Shown in pieces: positions 17,536 to 24,899 of a stretch of DNA of 64,000 nt. Position 1 is the stretch's first letter, and each line of letters starts with the position of its first letter. The position numbers and the translations under genes are program-made. The notes beneath the pieces were generated by a model. That model worked only from the letters and a program-made list of their open reading frames with translations, made no database searches and was not told the origin of the DNA. Source of the stretch: Stutzerimonas stutzeri (lineage in GTDB: Bacteria; Pseudomonadota; Gammaproteobacteria; Pseudomonadales; Pseudomonadaceae); NCBI RefSeq assembly GCF_002909485.1, contig NZ_PPXG01000009.1:1-64000 (forward strand), in the 5' to 3' direction.

Positions 17536-18240
17536 ATGCGATTCAAGCGACCGCAGGTGCGCTATGCCGACACGCCGCAGCCTGCCACCCCATACCAATC
17601 CGCCGCCCAAGTTTGGGACGACCGTATCGGCTCGGCCCGCGTACAGGCGAAGAACTGGCGTCTCATGGCGTTCGGTTGTCTAGTGCTGGCACTGCTGATG
17701 GCCGGTGGCCTGGTGTGGCGCTCGGCGCAGTCCATCGTCACGCCCTATGTCATCGAGGTGGATGAAGCCGGCCAGGTGCGCGCCGTAGGCGAAGCCGCCA
17801 CGCCGTACCGGCCAGGCGATGCGCAGATCGCACACCACTTGGCGCGCTTTGTGACGATGGTTCGCTCGCTGTCCGTCGATCCCATCGTCGTGCGGCAGAA
17901 CTGGCTCGACGCCTACGACTACACGACCGACAAAGGCGCGGCCGCGCTCAACGATTACGCCCGCACCAATGACCCGTTCGCGCGCATCGGCAAGGAGTCG
18001 GTGACGGTGCAGATCACCAGTGTCGTCCGCGCAAGCGACACGTCATTCAACGTGCGCTGGACGGAACGCCGCTATGTCAACGGCGCGGCCGCCGGGCTGG
18101 AGCGGTGGACGGCCGTGGTGTCCATCGTCCTGCAAACCCCGCGCACCGAAGAACGCCTGCGCCGCAATCCCTTGGGCATCTACGTCAATGGCCTGGCGTG
18201 GAGCCGCGAACTGGATTCTTCCGAAGGAGCCAAGCCATGA
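17536..18240 (+). CDS. trbF: Conjugal transfer protein TrbF (VirB8 type)
   Basis: The 234-residue bitopic protein has a cytoplasmic head (to about residue 35), one membrane helix (LMAFGCLVLALLMAGGLVW) and a periplasmic NTF2-like domain with the family features FVTMVRSLSVDPIVVRQNW and NVRWTERRY. It nucleates the channel core between inner and outer membranes. AAGGAG lies 8 bp before the ATG. The stop overlaps trbG. Confidence 0.95.
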   Translation: MRFKRPQVRYADTPQPATPYQSAAQVWDDRIGSARVQAKNWRLMAFGCLVLALLMAGGLVWRSAQSIVTPYVIEVDEAGQVRAVGEAATPYRPGDAQIAHHLARFVTMVRSLSVDPIVVRQNWLDAYDYTTDKGAAALNDYARTNDPFARIGKESVTVQITSVVRASDTSFNVRWTERRYVNGAAAGLERWTAVVSIVLQTPRTEERLRRNPLGIYVNGLAWSRELDSSEGAKP

Positions 18241-19229
18241 ACCTGCCTTTCCGCTTTTACGCTTTGCCGTCGATCCTGCTTGCCCTTGCGGGCTGCGCCT
18301 CGCAGGGCAAGCCGCCTCCGGTCATTTCGCTCGATGGGCCGGTGCAGGCGCAACCGCTGCCCGAGCCGCCCAAGCCGGTCGAAGTCGTGGCCGTCCCCGA
18401 GCCGCTGGCGCTGCCCGCGCAGTTGAAGCCGCTGCCGGAGGTCGATATGGCCCCGGCTGCGCCGGAGCCAGCCGACGAGAAGGTGCGCGTTTCGCGCGCC
18501 AACGCCGAGGCGCGCATCGCGCCGACCCGCGAGGGCTACGTCAATGCGATTCAGGTGTGGCCCTTCACGGACGGCGCGCTCTATCAGGTCTATGCCGCGC
18601 CGGGGCGCGTGACCGTGGTTTCCTTGCAGCCCGGCGAGGAACTGATGACGGTCGCCGCTGGCGATACCGTGCGCTGGATCGTGGGCGATACGTCCAGCGG
18701 CAGCGGCGAAGCGCTGCGCGTCAATGTGCTGGTCAAGCCCATCCGCTCGGGCCTGAAAACCAATCTGGTCATCACCACCAGCCGACGCACCTACCTGCTG
18801 GAACTGACCTCGACGGAAAAGGCGTGGATGGCCTCGGTGTCCTGGGACTATCCGAAAGACCGGATGCTGGCCTTGCAGCGCCAGTCGCAGGCGGCCAGCG
18901 CCGCCGCGCCGGTCGATACTGGCTTGTCGCTGGAGAAGATCCGTTTCCGCTACGCGGTCAGCGGTAGCAATCCGCCGTGGAAGCCGCTGCGCGCCTTCGA
19001 CGACGGCGAGAAGGTCTATATCCAGTTCCCGCCCGGCATCGCGCAAGGCGAATTGCCGCCCTTATTCGTCATTGGTGCGCAGGGCGACGGGCAACTGGTG
19101 AACTACCGCTTCCGCTCGCCGTACTACATCGTGGATCGGCTGTTCGGCGCGGCTGAACTGCGCCTGGGCGGCGATGGCGGCGACGTGGTACGCATCGAGC
19201 GCACCGATGGCGTGGCGCGGAGGAACTGA
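18237..19229 (+). CDS. trbG: Conjugal transfer lipoprotein TrbG (VirB9 type)
   Basis: The 330-residue protein starts with a signal and lipobox LAGC, has a proline-rich stretch to about residue 80, then the VirB9 beta-domains (EGYVNAIQVWPFTDGALYQV, SWDYPKDRMLAL, VYIQFPPGIAQGELPPLFVI, NYRFRSPYYIVDRLF). It forms the outer-membrane core of the channel with TrbI. The start at 18237 overlaps the trbF stop; an in-frame ATG at 18105 lies deep within trbF and destroys the signal peptide. Confidence 0.95.
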   Translation: MNLPFRFYALPSILLALAGCASQGKPPPVISLDGPVQAQPLPEPPKPVEVVAVPEPLALPAQLKPLPEVDMAPAAPEPADEKVRVSRANAEARIAPTREGYVNAIQVWPFTDGALYQVYAAPGRVTVVSLQPGEELMTVAAGDTVRWIVGDTSSGSGEALRVNVLVKPIRSGLKTNLVITTSRRTYLLELTSTEKAWMASVSWDYPKDRMLALQRQSQAASAAAPVDTGLSLEKIRFRYAVSGSNPPWKPLRAFDDGEKVYIQFPPGIAQGELPPLFVIGAQGDGQLVNYRFRSPYYIVDRLFGAAELRLGGDGGDVVRIERTDGVARRN

Positions 19230-19231
19230 CC

Positions 19232-20503
19232 ATGAGCCAGGACGACACTCCCGACCTCGCCACGCCGCAGGCGGCGGACAAGATCGCGCCCGAGGCGGTG
19301 GCGCTGCGCGCGCAGCCGCGCCCGGTCACGCGCCTGAACCGGCGCACCCTGGCCATCCTTGCCGGCGGCCTCGCGGTCGCCGTGCTCGGCGCGCTGATGT
19401 GGTCGCTGCAACCGCAGAGGCGCGGAGCCAGCGAGCAGGCCGAGCTTTACAACGTCGATCGCGTCTCGAAGTCGGAAGGGCTGGATGCGCTGCCGGCGGA
19501 TTACTCGAAGCTGCCGCCCGCCGTTCCCGAATTGGGGCCGCCGCTGCCGGGCGATCTCGGCCCGGCCATCGTGAAGTCGCAGCAGCCGGTGACGGCCGCC
19601 TATGCGGCCCCCGGCCACGATCCGAACGACGCGCTGCGCAAGGAAGCCGAAGCGGCCGCGGCTTCGTCCGTGTTCTTCCGTTCGGGTGCGCAGGCGGCTG
19701 CGCCGGTCGCGCAGTCGCAGGTCGCCGCCGCGCCGGGCTTCGCCGCCAATGCGGCCTTCGACCCGATGGCCGCAGGGCCGGCTTCGACGGCGGCCCTGCC
19801 TGCCGACCCGACCGCCGTGCAGAACCGGCAAGACCAGAAAGAGGCTTTTCTGAAAGGTGGTTCTACGGAAACCCGCAATTCCGGCAACCTGACCCTGCCG
19901 GCTTCGCCGTACCAGGTCATGGCCGGAACGGTGATCGCAGGTGCCTTGGTAACCGGCATCAAGTCGGACTTGCCGGGCGACGTGATCGCCACGGTGACGG
20001 AGCCGGTCTATGACACGGCGACCGGGCGCTTCCTGCTGATCCCGCAGGGTTCGCGCATTTTGGGCCGCTACAACAGCCAGGTCAGCTACGGGCAGAGCCG
20101 GGTGCAGGTGGTGTGGAACCGGATCATCCTGCCGGACACGTCATCGCTCACGCTCGACAACCTGGCCGGCACCGACCCGGCCGGCTATGCCGGCCTGGAA
20201 GACGATGTGGATTGGCATTGGGATCGCATCTTTGCCGGCGCGGCGCTGACCACGCTGCTAGGCATCGGCGCCGAGCTGGCCGCGCCGGAGAACCGGCAGG
20301 ACGGCGATCGCATCATCATCGCCGGGCGCGACAGCGCGCAGGACAGCATCAATCAGGTCGGCCAGGAGATGACCCGGCGCAACCTCAACATCCAGCCGAC
20401 CTTGACCAGCCGGCCCGGCTTGCCGGTGCGGATCATCGTGGCGCGCGATCTGGTGTTGCGTGCCTATCAGCCGCTCTTTTTCAACAAGGGAACTTCACGA
20501 TGA
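19232..20503 (+). CDS. trbI: Conjugal transfer protein TrbI (VirB10 type)
   Basis: A 423-residue energy-sensing scaffold that spans the envelope. A short cytoplasmic segment, one helix (TLAILAGGLAVAVLGALMW, about residues 39-58), an Ala/Pro-rich linker to about 215, then the conserved beta-barrel domain with VMAGTVIAGALVTGIKSDLPG, ILGRYNSQVSYGQSRVQVVW and IIVARDLVLRAYQP. The usual helical antenna lies before the end. It starts 2 bp after trbG and overlaps the DUF2274 gene. Confidence 0.96.
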   Translation: MSQDDTPDLATPQAADKIAPEAVALRAQPRPVTRLNRRTLAILAGGLAVAVLGALMWSLQPQRRGASEQAELYNVDRVSKSEGLDALPADYSKLPPAVPELGPPLPGDLGPAIVKSQQPVTAAYAAPGHDPNDALRKEAEAAAASSVFFRSGAQAAAPVAQSQVAAAPGFAANAAFDPMAAGPASTAALPADPTAVQNRQDQKEAFLKGGSTETRNSGNLTLPASPYQVMAGTVIAGALVTGIKSDLPGDVIATVTEPVYDTATGRFLLIPQGSRILGRYNSQVSYGQSRVQVVWNRIILPDTSSLTLDNLAGTDPAGYAGLEDDVDWHWDRIFAGAALTTLLGIGAELAAPENRQDGDRIIIAGRDSAQDSINQVGQEMTRRNLNIQPTLTSRPGLPVRIIVARDLVLRAYQPLFFNKGTSR

Positions 20504-20745
20504 GCACGACCAGGAAATTGCGGCTTGGCCCTCTGCCTCGCCATGAAGTCATGAAGCTGACCTTCTCCTGCCCGGCCAGCCTGAAAGCCGACCTCGATGC
20601 CTACGCCGCGCTGCACGCGCAGGCGTATGGCGAAGCGGTTGATGCGGCCACGCTGATCCCGCACATGCTCGAAGCCTTTATGGCGGGGGATCGAGGATTC
20701 AGGAAGGGAAGTGTGGGCAAGGCCGCAGCCCCTAAGCCTGGTTGA
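20500..20745 (+). CDS. DUF2274 protein, last gene of the transfer operon
   Basis: The ATG at 20500 overlaps the trbI stop and encodes 81 residues (TRKLRLGPLPRHEVMKLTFS, then SLKADLDAYAALHAQ), a small basic and helical protein. The RLGPLP start and the ending MLEAFMAGDRGFRKG are typical of the DUF2274 family that follows trbI in these elements. A ribbon-helix-helix-like fold is possible but its role is unknown to me. Confidence 0.85.
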   Translation: MSTTRKLRLGPLPRHEVMKLTFSCPASLKADLDAYAALHAQAYGEAVDAATLIPHMLEAFMAGDRGFRKGSVGKAAAPKPG

Positions 20746-20777
20746 CGATGCAGACGCATCCGCCATACGCGCACGAT

Positions 20778-20812
20778 GAAAGCGCAGCCCGAGGGCTGCG
20801 CTTTCGCTTTGA
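20778..20812 (+). terminator. Rho-independent terminator of the transfer operon
   Basis: GAAAGCGCAGCC (20778 on) pairs with GGCTGCGCTTTC (to 20805) and is followed by GCTTT. It lies 33 bp after the DUF2274 stop and closes the traG-trb operon. Confidence 0.8.
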
Positions 20813-21012
20813 GAGGTGGTTTGTGACACGCTAGGGCTATGATGACGATGCGACCTTGCCCGCTGTGCCGCCCCTGGGTTTGCCGCCGCGAAGCGCCTAT
20901 CCGGCACCTAGCTCGAAAAGAGACAAGCGTACGCGATGGCCGAAATCTGGCCTAACCTGTTGCCCCATAAGACCTTTCGCGCCGATGCATCCCTGCGCCA
21001 AAGACTTGACAG

Positions 21013-21031
21013 CGGACATTTTTTATGTCCG
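21013..21031. other. Putative attR: TTTTTTAT core within a CGGACAT palindrome
   Basis: CGGACAT (21013-21019) and ATGTCCG (21025-21031) flank five T. The central octamer TTTTTTAT (21019-21026) fits TTTTTYRT, the attachment consensus I recall for Tn4371-like elements. It lies between the last element gene and the first chromosomal gene. The matching left copy is outside the window, so this assignment rests on one end. Confidence 0.6.
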
Positions 21032-21198
21032 GCGGGCGGGGGCTGAAATCAGCTTTGCCTTGCACTCCGATTGACTGCGCTGCCTGCCGAGGATCGTTGA
21101 GCACCTGCTGCGGTCTACTCCGGTATACCGCGCTACGGCTCAGACCGGGGGCGAGCGCTCGATAGCCGTGGGGCACGAGCGTGCATCTTGAGCAGTCC

Positions 21199-22344
21199 AT
21201 GGAGCTATCCACCAATATGATGAATGCGGAAACGCTGCAGCGCTCACGTAGGGTCGTCGTGACCTATGCCAACCGCTTACGTGAGCCACAGCATGAGAAA
21301 GTCGTGCATGCGGCCCTGGCCGAGCGCCTCGCTGCATTGCTGGGTTTGAGTTATGGCGGTGAGTACGACCCGGCGGGGCGCTATGAGGCCCAGCCTTATC
21401 TGGTGCCCTCAGGCACCGTAATCGGCCTACGCGAAGCCCAGGCGCTGGGGCTGAACGAAGAGGGTGATCTGTTTGGCGGTGTCGTGCCGCAGGCTTTTGT
21501 CGAGACCAAGGCGATCACCCATCCGCTGGTGCGCCCGGATGCCGTTGCTCCGGTGGGTTGGTCGCGGGAGTTCAGCAGCCAGGTCAAGGGCAGCGTACTG
21601 GCGGGATACAGCGCCTTCAGCATCGAGGATGCGCGTGATGCTGGTCGGCGCTTGCTGCGCGAGGGGGCGGTGCGGATCAAGCCGGTGCGCGCCACGGGCG
21701 GGCGTGGGCAGCAGCGCGTCAATGACAGTGATTCCCTGGATCAGGCTTTGTTTGCCCTCGATGAGAAGGAGTTGGCCGAGTACGGCCTGGTCCTGGAGGC
21801 GCATCTGGATCGTGTTACCACTTTCAGTGTCGGTCAGGTGCGGGTCGGCGGACGGCTGGCGAGTTACTACGGCACGCAACGTCTGACTCAGGACAACGCG
21901 GGCAACGAGGTCTATGGCGGCTCCGATCTGGTGGTCGTCGACGGTGATTTCGATGCGCTGCTGGCGCTGGATCTGCCGGAGACGACACGTCTGGCGGTCA
22001 GTCAGGCCCAGGTCTATGACGAAGCGGCGTCGGCCTGTTATCGGCAGTTCTTTGCTTCTCGCCGCAATTACGATATCGCGCAGGGCATCGATGGCCGTGG
22101 TCAGCCACGTTCCGGCGTTCTTGAGCAGTCATGGCGTATAGGTGGTGCAAGCAGCGCGGAGATAGCCGCGCTGGAAATATTCAAGCAGGGCGCCTCCGCG
22201 CGGGCCGTGCGGGCCTCTTCGCTTGAGTTCTATGGGCAACAGCAGAGCGTGCCGGCCGGGGCGAGCGTGCTGTATCGGGACGAAGACGCAGATGTTGGAT
22301 TCATTACCAAGTGCGTGATGGTGGAGGAATATGGCGACGCATAG
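21199..22344 (+). CDS. DUF3182 family protein (ATP-grasp-like)
   Basis: The 381-residue protein begins its conserved part at VVVTYANRLREPQHEKVVHAALAERL divided over the family start, and has a lysine- and arginine-rich region RIKPVRATGGRGQQRV that resembles the nucleotide loop of ATP-grasp enzymes. No substrate is known for DUF3182. It is the first chromosomal gene right of the element. Starts at GTG 21181, ATG 21199 and ATG 21217 are all in frame; none has a clear ribosome site and I chose the middle one. Its last 14 bp overlap the hydrolase gene, so the two form one unit. Confidence 0.8.
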   Translation: MELSTNMMNAETLQRSRRVVVTYANRLREPQHEKVVHAALAERLAALLGLSYGGEYDPAGRYEAQPYLVPSGTVIGLREAQALGLNEEGDLFGGVVPQAFVETKAITHPLVRPDAVAPVGWSREFSSQVKGSVLAGYSAFSIEDARDAGRRLLREGAVRIKPVRATGGRGQQRVNDSDSLDQALFALDEKELAEYGLVLEAHLDRVTTFSVGQVRVGGRLASYYGTQRLTQDNAGNEVYGGSDLVVVDGDFDALLALDLPETTRLAVSQAQVYDEAASACYRQFFASRRNYDIAQGIDGRGQPRSGVLEQSWRIGGASSAEIAALEIFKQGASARAVRASSLEFYGQQQSVPAGASVLYRDEDADVGFITKCVMVEEYGDA

Positions 22345-23110
22345 CGAGATGGTCGACATTCTGGTGGGCGATGAACATATCGCTGGGACCTTTCTATCCC
22401 CTCCGGAAAAAATGCCAGGGGTGCTCTTCGTGCACGGCTGGGGCGGCAGTCAACAGCGCGATCTGAGCCGCGCGCGGGGCATTGCCGGGCTTGGCTGTAT
22501 TTGTCTGTCGTTCGATCTGCGTGGGCACGCGCAGACTCGCGCACAGCAGGAGACGGTGACCCGCGAGCAGAATCTCGATGACTTGTTGGCGGCCTATGAT
22601 CTGCTCGCCCAGCATCCGCATATCGACCCAGCAGCAATCGCCGTGGTGGGCACCAGCTACGGTGGCTACCTCGCGGCGATCCTCACTTCGCTGCGATCGG
22701 TGAAGTGGCTGGCCCTGCGCGTGCCGGCGCTGTACCTCGACGATGAATGGCAAGTACCCAAGCGGCAGCTCGATCGTGACGTGCTCAACCAGTTGCGAAG
22801 CAGGCGGGTATTGCCGAAGGAGAATCGCGCACTGGCGGCATGTGCCGATTTTCGCGGCGACGTACTGATCGTCGAGTCCGAGCACGACACATTCGTGCCT
22901 CACGAAACGATCATGAGTTACCGCGCCGCCTTTCACAGCACCCATTCACTGACTCACCGCATCATCGATGGTGCAGACCACGCCTTGAGCAACGAGCGCT
23001 GTCAGGAGGCCTACACCTCGATTCTGGTGAATTGGGCGACCGAGATGATCATCGGCGCGCGTCTCGACGAGAAATCCGCTGAGGGCTTCAAGGCAGTCGA
23101 AGAGTCCTGA
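22331..23110 (+). CDS. Alpha/beta hydrolase
   Basis: The 259-residue cytoplasmic hydrolase has the oxyanion region LFVHGWGGS, the nucleophile elbow GTSYGG with Ser109, the acid Asp186 in ESEHDTFVP and His217 in DGADHALS, a complete catalytic triad. The short size and the -HGWGGS- start suggest a dienelactone-hydrolase or S9-like esterase. The substrate is unknown. Overlap with the DUF3182 gene suggests joint function. Confidence 0.88.
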   Translation: MATHSEMVDILVGDEHIAGTFLSPPEKMPGVLFVHGWGGSQQRDLSRARGIAGLGCICLSFDLRGHAQTRAQQETVTREQNLDDLLAAYDLLAQHPHIDPAAIAVVGTSYGGYLAAILTSLRSVKWLALRVPALYLDDEWQVPKRQLDRDVLNQLRSRRVLPKENRALAACADFRGDVLIVESEHDTFVPHETIMSYRAAFHSTHSLTHRIIDGADHALSNERCQEAYTSILVNWATEMIIGARLDEKSAEGFKAVEES

Positions 23111-23273
23111 CCTTGGGCGGCAGAGAGTGTTGTCGGAAGAGGCCAGCGCTGAGTGCCGGCAAGGGTGGATTTCAGCCCGCCGGCAATGAGTCCGGCTGCC
23201 GAGGCGGCGTTATTCGAGCGAGCCTATCGATGGTTGCTGAGTGGGGTGAGCGTTCTCGGGCTGCTGATTCCGT

Positions 23274-24302
23274 TCATTGCGGATGTGTCGGCGGCGGTGT
23301 TGGGCCGACGAAACGGCTCCAGCGCCGGTCGAGCACCTGTTGCTTGAGCACCTCGATGACGTCGACCAGCAGTTCTTCCAGCGCCAGGTCGGTCTGCTCA
23401 TCCTGATACACCCAGGCATCAAAGAACTCGTCAGCCAGATTGCCCGCCAGTGCCTGGAACTGCGGGCCGCGCATGCCTTCCACGGCCCCCTGCAACAGCC
23501 GCGCAGCGATGTCCCCCAGCGCATCGTCGAGTGTTGCAGCCAACCGATTACCCAGGGGCAGCCGGCGCAGGTTGTTCATCTCCGGATTGCTTGCCAGCGC
23601 CTGATGAATCAGCTGATTGACGTAACCCTCGATGGCGCCACGATTGTCGCGGTAGCCGGTTTCCAGCATATCCTGCAGGCGTCGCGAAATATCGTTCAGC
23701 ACACGCTGCTTGCGAGGACGAACCACCTCCTGCAACAGACGACGCGACAGGTCGTCGCTGGCGCCGATCTCCTGCTGCAGGCGGCCGAACAGCCGCACCA
23801 TCACCCGGTCGGAGAGCTCTTCGATCAGCATGTAGTAGTAGCGGCTGAACACGCCGTAGACGGCCCAGCCGCGCATGTCGATCAGGCCCAGACGCTGCAG
23901 GCGAATCAGCAGCGTACCCACGCGTAGCACCCGTAGCCAGCGCAGTCCTGCCAAGGGGATGCAACCAAGCACGTCATACCAGTGGGCGAAGGGGTAGTAA
24001 TACCAGCGTGCGTAACGGCGCTCGAAAAGCGCCACGGTCCAGCCGAGCAGCACATCAAGGACGAAGATCGCCACGAATCCCAGATCGATGTACTGGAAGT
24101 TCGCATGGATGGTGTGCTGGTAACGCTCATGCAGCTGCGGCATGAGGCTCGCTAGGGCGGCATTGACCGGTTGCAGGGCGAACAGGCTGTCGAACAGGAT
24201 CAACACCAAGTTTATACAGACCAGCAAGACGATGAATGCTTCCCAGGCCGCATGCAGCCCGTCGCGGCGCCTTGCCTGTTGTGCAGCGCTCTGCTCAGCC
24301 AT
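23274..24302 (-). CDS. Membrane protein resembling a pore-less voltage-sensor domain
   Basis: The 342-residue protein has an S1-like helix (AFIVLLVCINLVLILFDSLF), an S2-like helix (FQYIDLGFVAIFVLDVLLGW) with acidic residues, an S3-like WYDVLGCIPLAGL and an arginine-periodic S4-like helix (LRWLRVLRVGTLLIRLQRL). This is the order of the ion_trans voltage sensor. After S4 no pore helix or selectivity filter is visible. Instead about 200 soluble, helical residues follow, rich in LNDISRRLQDML-type amphipathic repeats. The start at 24302 overlaps the end of the adenosyltransferase gene by 8 bp; an upstream in-frame ATG at 24362 would lie further inside that gene. Function is unknown. It is probably the last gene of the leftward unit. 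Confidence 0.8.
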   Translation of the reverse strand: MAEQSAAQQARRRDGLHAAWEAFIVLLVCINLVLILFDSLFALQPVNAALASLMPQLHERYQHTIHANFQYIDLGFVAIFVLDVLLGWTVALFERRYARWYYYPFAHWYDVLGCIPLAGLRWLRVLRVGTLLIRLQRLGLIDMRGWAVYGVFSRYYYMLIEELSDRVMVRLFGRLQQEIGASDDLSRRLLQEVVRPRKQRVLNDISRRLQDMLETGYRDNRGAIEGYVNQLIHQALASNPEMNNLRRLPLGNRLAATLDDALGDIAARLLQGAVEGMRGPQFQALAGNLADEFFDAWVYQDEQTDLALEELLVDVIEVLKQQVLDRRWSRFVGPTPPPTHPQ

Positions 24303-24882
24303 TCGCTTCGGTCGCAGTCGCCGGCTGCCAGAGTATCTCACCGCAACCCTGACGCCTGGCAATCAACCGGGCGGCGACGAACAGCGCGTCGGAGAGCCGG
24401 TTCAGATAGGCCAGCAACACCGGGCGTATGGTTTCGCTGGTATTCAGCTGCTGGCAGCGGCGCTCGGCGGTGCGCGTCATGCTGCGGCAGAGGTGGGCGA
24501 GGGCGATCAATCTGGAGCCGCCCGGCAGAATGAATTCCTTGAGCGGTCCGAGCTCCTGGTTCCAGTTGTCGATGGCCTGTTCCAGTCGCTCGATTTCCGT
24601 GTCCTGCAGTGCCTGGTAGTCAGGCATCGCCAGTTCACCGCCGAGATCGAACAAACGGTGCTGGCAGGGGGCGAACACGCTGATCAGCTCGTCGAGAGCT
24701 GGCCATTGCACCTGCGCCTCGGCCAGTTCAGCGAGCAGCAGGCCGAGCTGGCTGTTGAGCGTATCGACCTCGCCCATGGCCTCCACTCGCGGGTGATCCT
24801 TGGCTACCCGGCGGCCGTCGCCGAGCCCGGTTTCACCGCTGTCGCCAGTGCGTGTGTAGATCTTCGACAGTCGATTGCCCAT
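24295..24882 (-). CDS. Cob(I)alamin adenosyltransferase, PduO type
   Basis: The 195-residue enzyme transfers adenosyl from ATP to cob(I)alamin, forming coenzyme B12. The N-terminal ATP motif KIYTRTGDSGETGLGDGRRV and the C-terminal helix GGSRLIALAHLCRSMTRTAERR carry the family arginines and glutamate. A helical bundle of this length is standard. It lies 17 bp after the sensor kinase gene and overlaps the membrane-protein gene downstream. Confidence 0.95.
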   Translation of the reverse strand: MGNRLSKIYTRTGDSGETGLGDGRRVAKDHPRVEAMGEVDTLNSQLGLLLAELAEAQVQWPALDELISVFAPCQHRLFDLGGELAMPDYQALQDTEIERLEQAIDNWNQELGPLKEFILPGGSRLIALAHLCRSMTRTAERRCQQLNTSETIRPVLLAYLNRLSDALFVAARLIARRQGCGEILWQPATATEANG

Positions 24883-24899
24883 GCGCTTTTATTCCTTGT

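Larger units (their letters stand above)
1..21026. mobile_element. Right-hand part of a Tn4371-family integrative and conjugative element
   Basis: A LysR regulator, EexN lipoprotein, traG and trbBCDEJ(K)LFGI plus a DUF2274 gene lie in one direction with the order known for Tn4371-type elements. A multidrug-efflux module occupies the cargo position upstream of the LysR gene. The right limit is placed at a TTTTTTAT core (21019-21026), beyond which the genes are ordinary Pseudomonas chromosomal genes. The integrase, replication, relaxase and left attachment genes would lie left of base 1 and are not in the window. Family membership is inferred from gene content and order; the exact right end is inferred from the core sequence only. 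Confidence 0.85.
20746..21198. other. Non-coding right end of the element and chromosome junction
   Basis: This stretch holds the transfer-operon terminator, then about 200 bp without a credible gene, the palindrome and putative attachment core at 21013-21031, and about 170 bp of likely chromosomal leader before the DUF3182 gene. I see no tRNA or other conserved RNA here. Confidence 0.6.

Noticed and set aside
23153..23347. A possible 64-residue membrane peptide on the plus strand
   Set aside because: It overlaps the end of the voltage-sensor-like gene, lacks a good ribosome site and shows no recognisable family.
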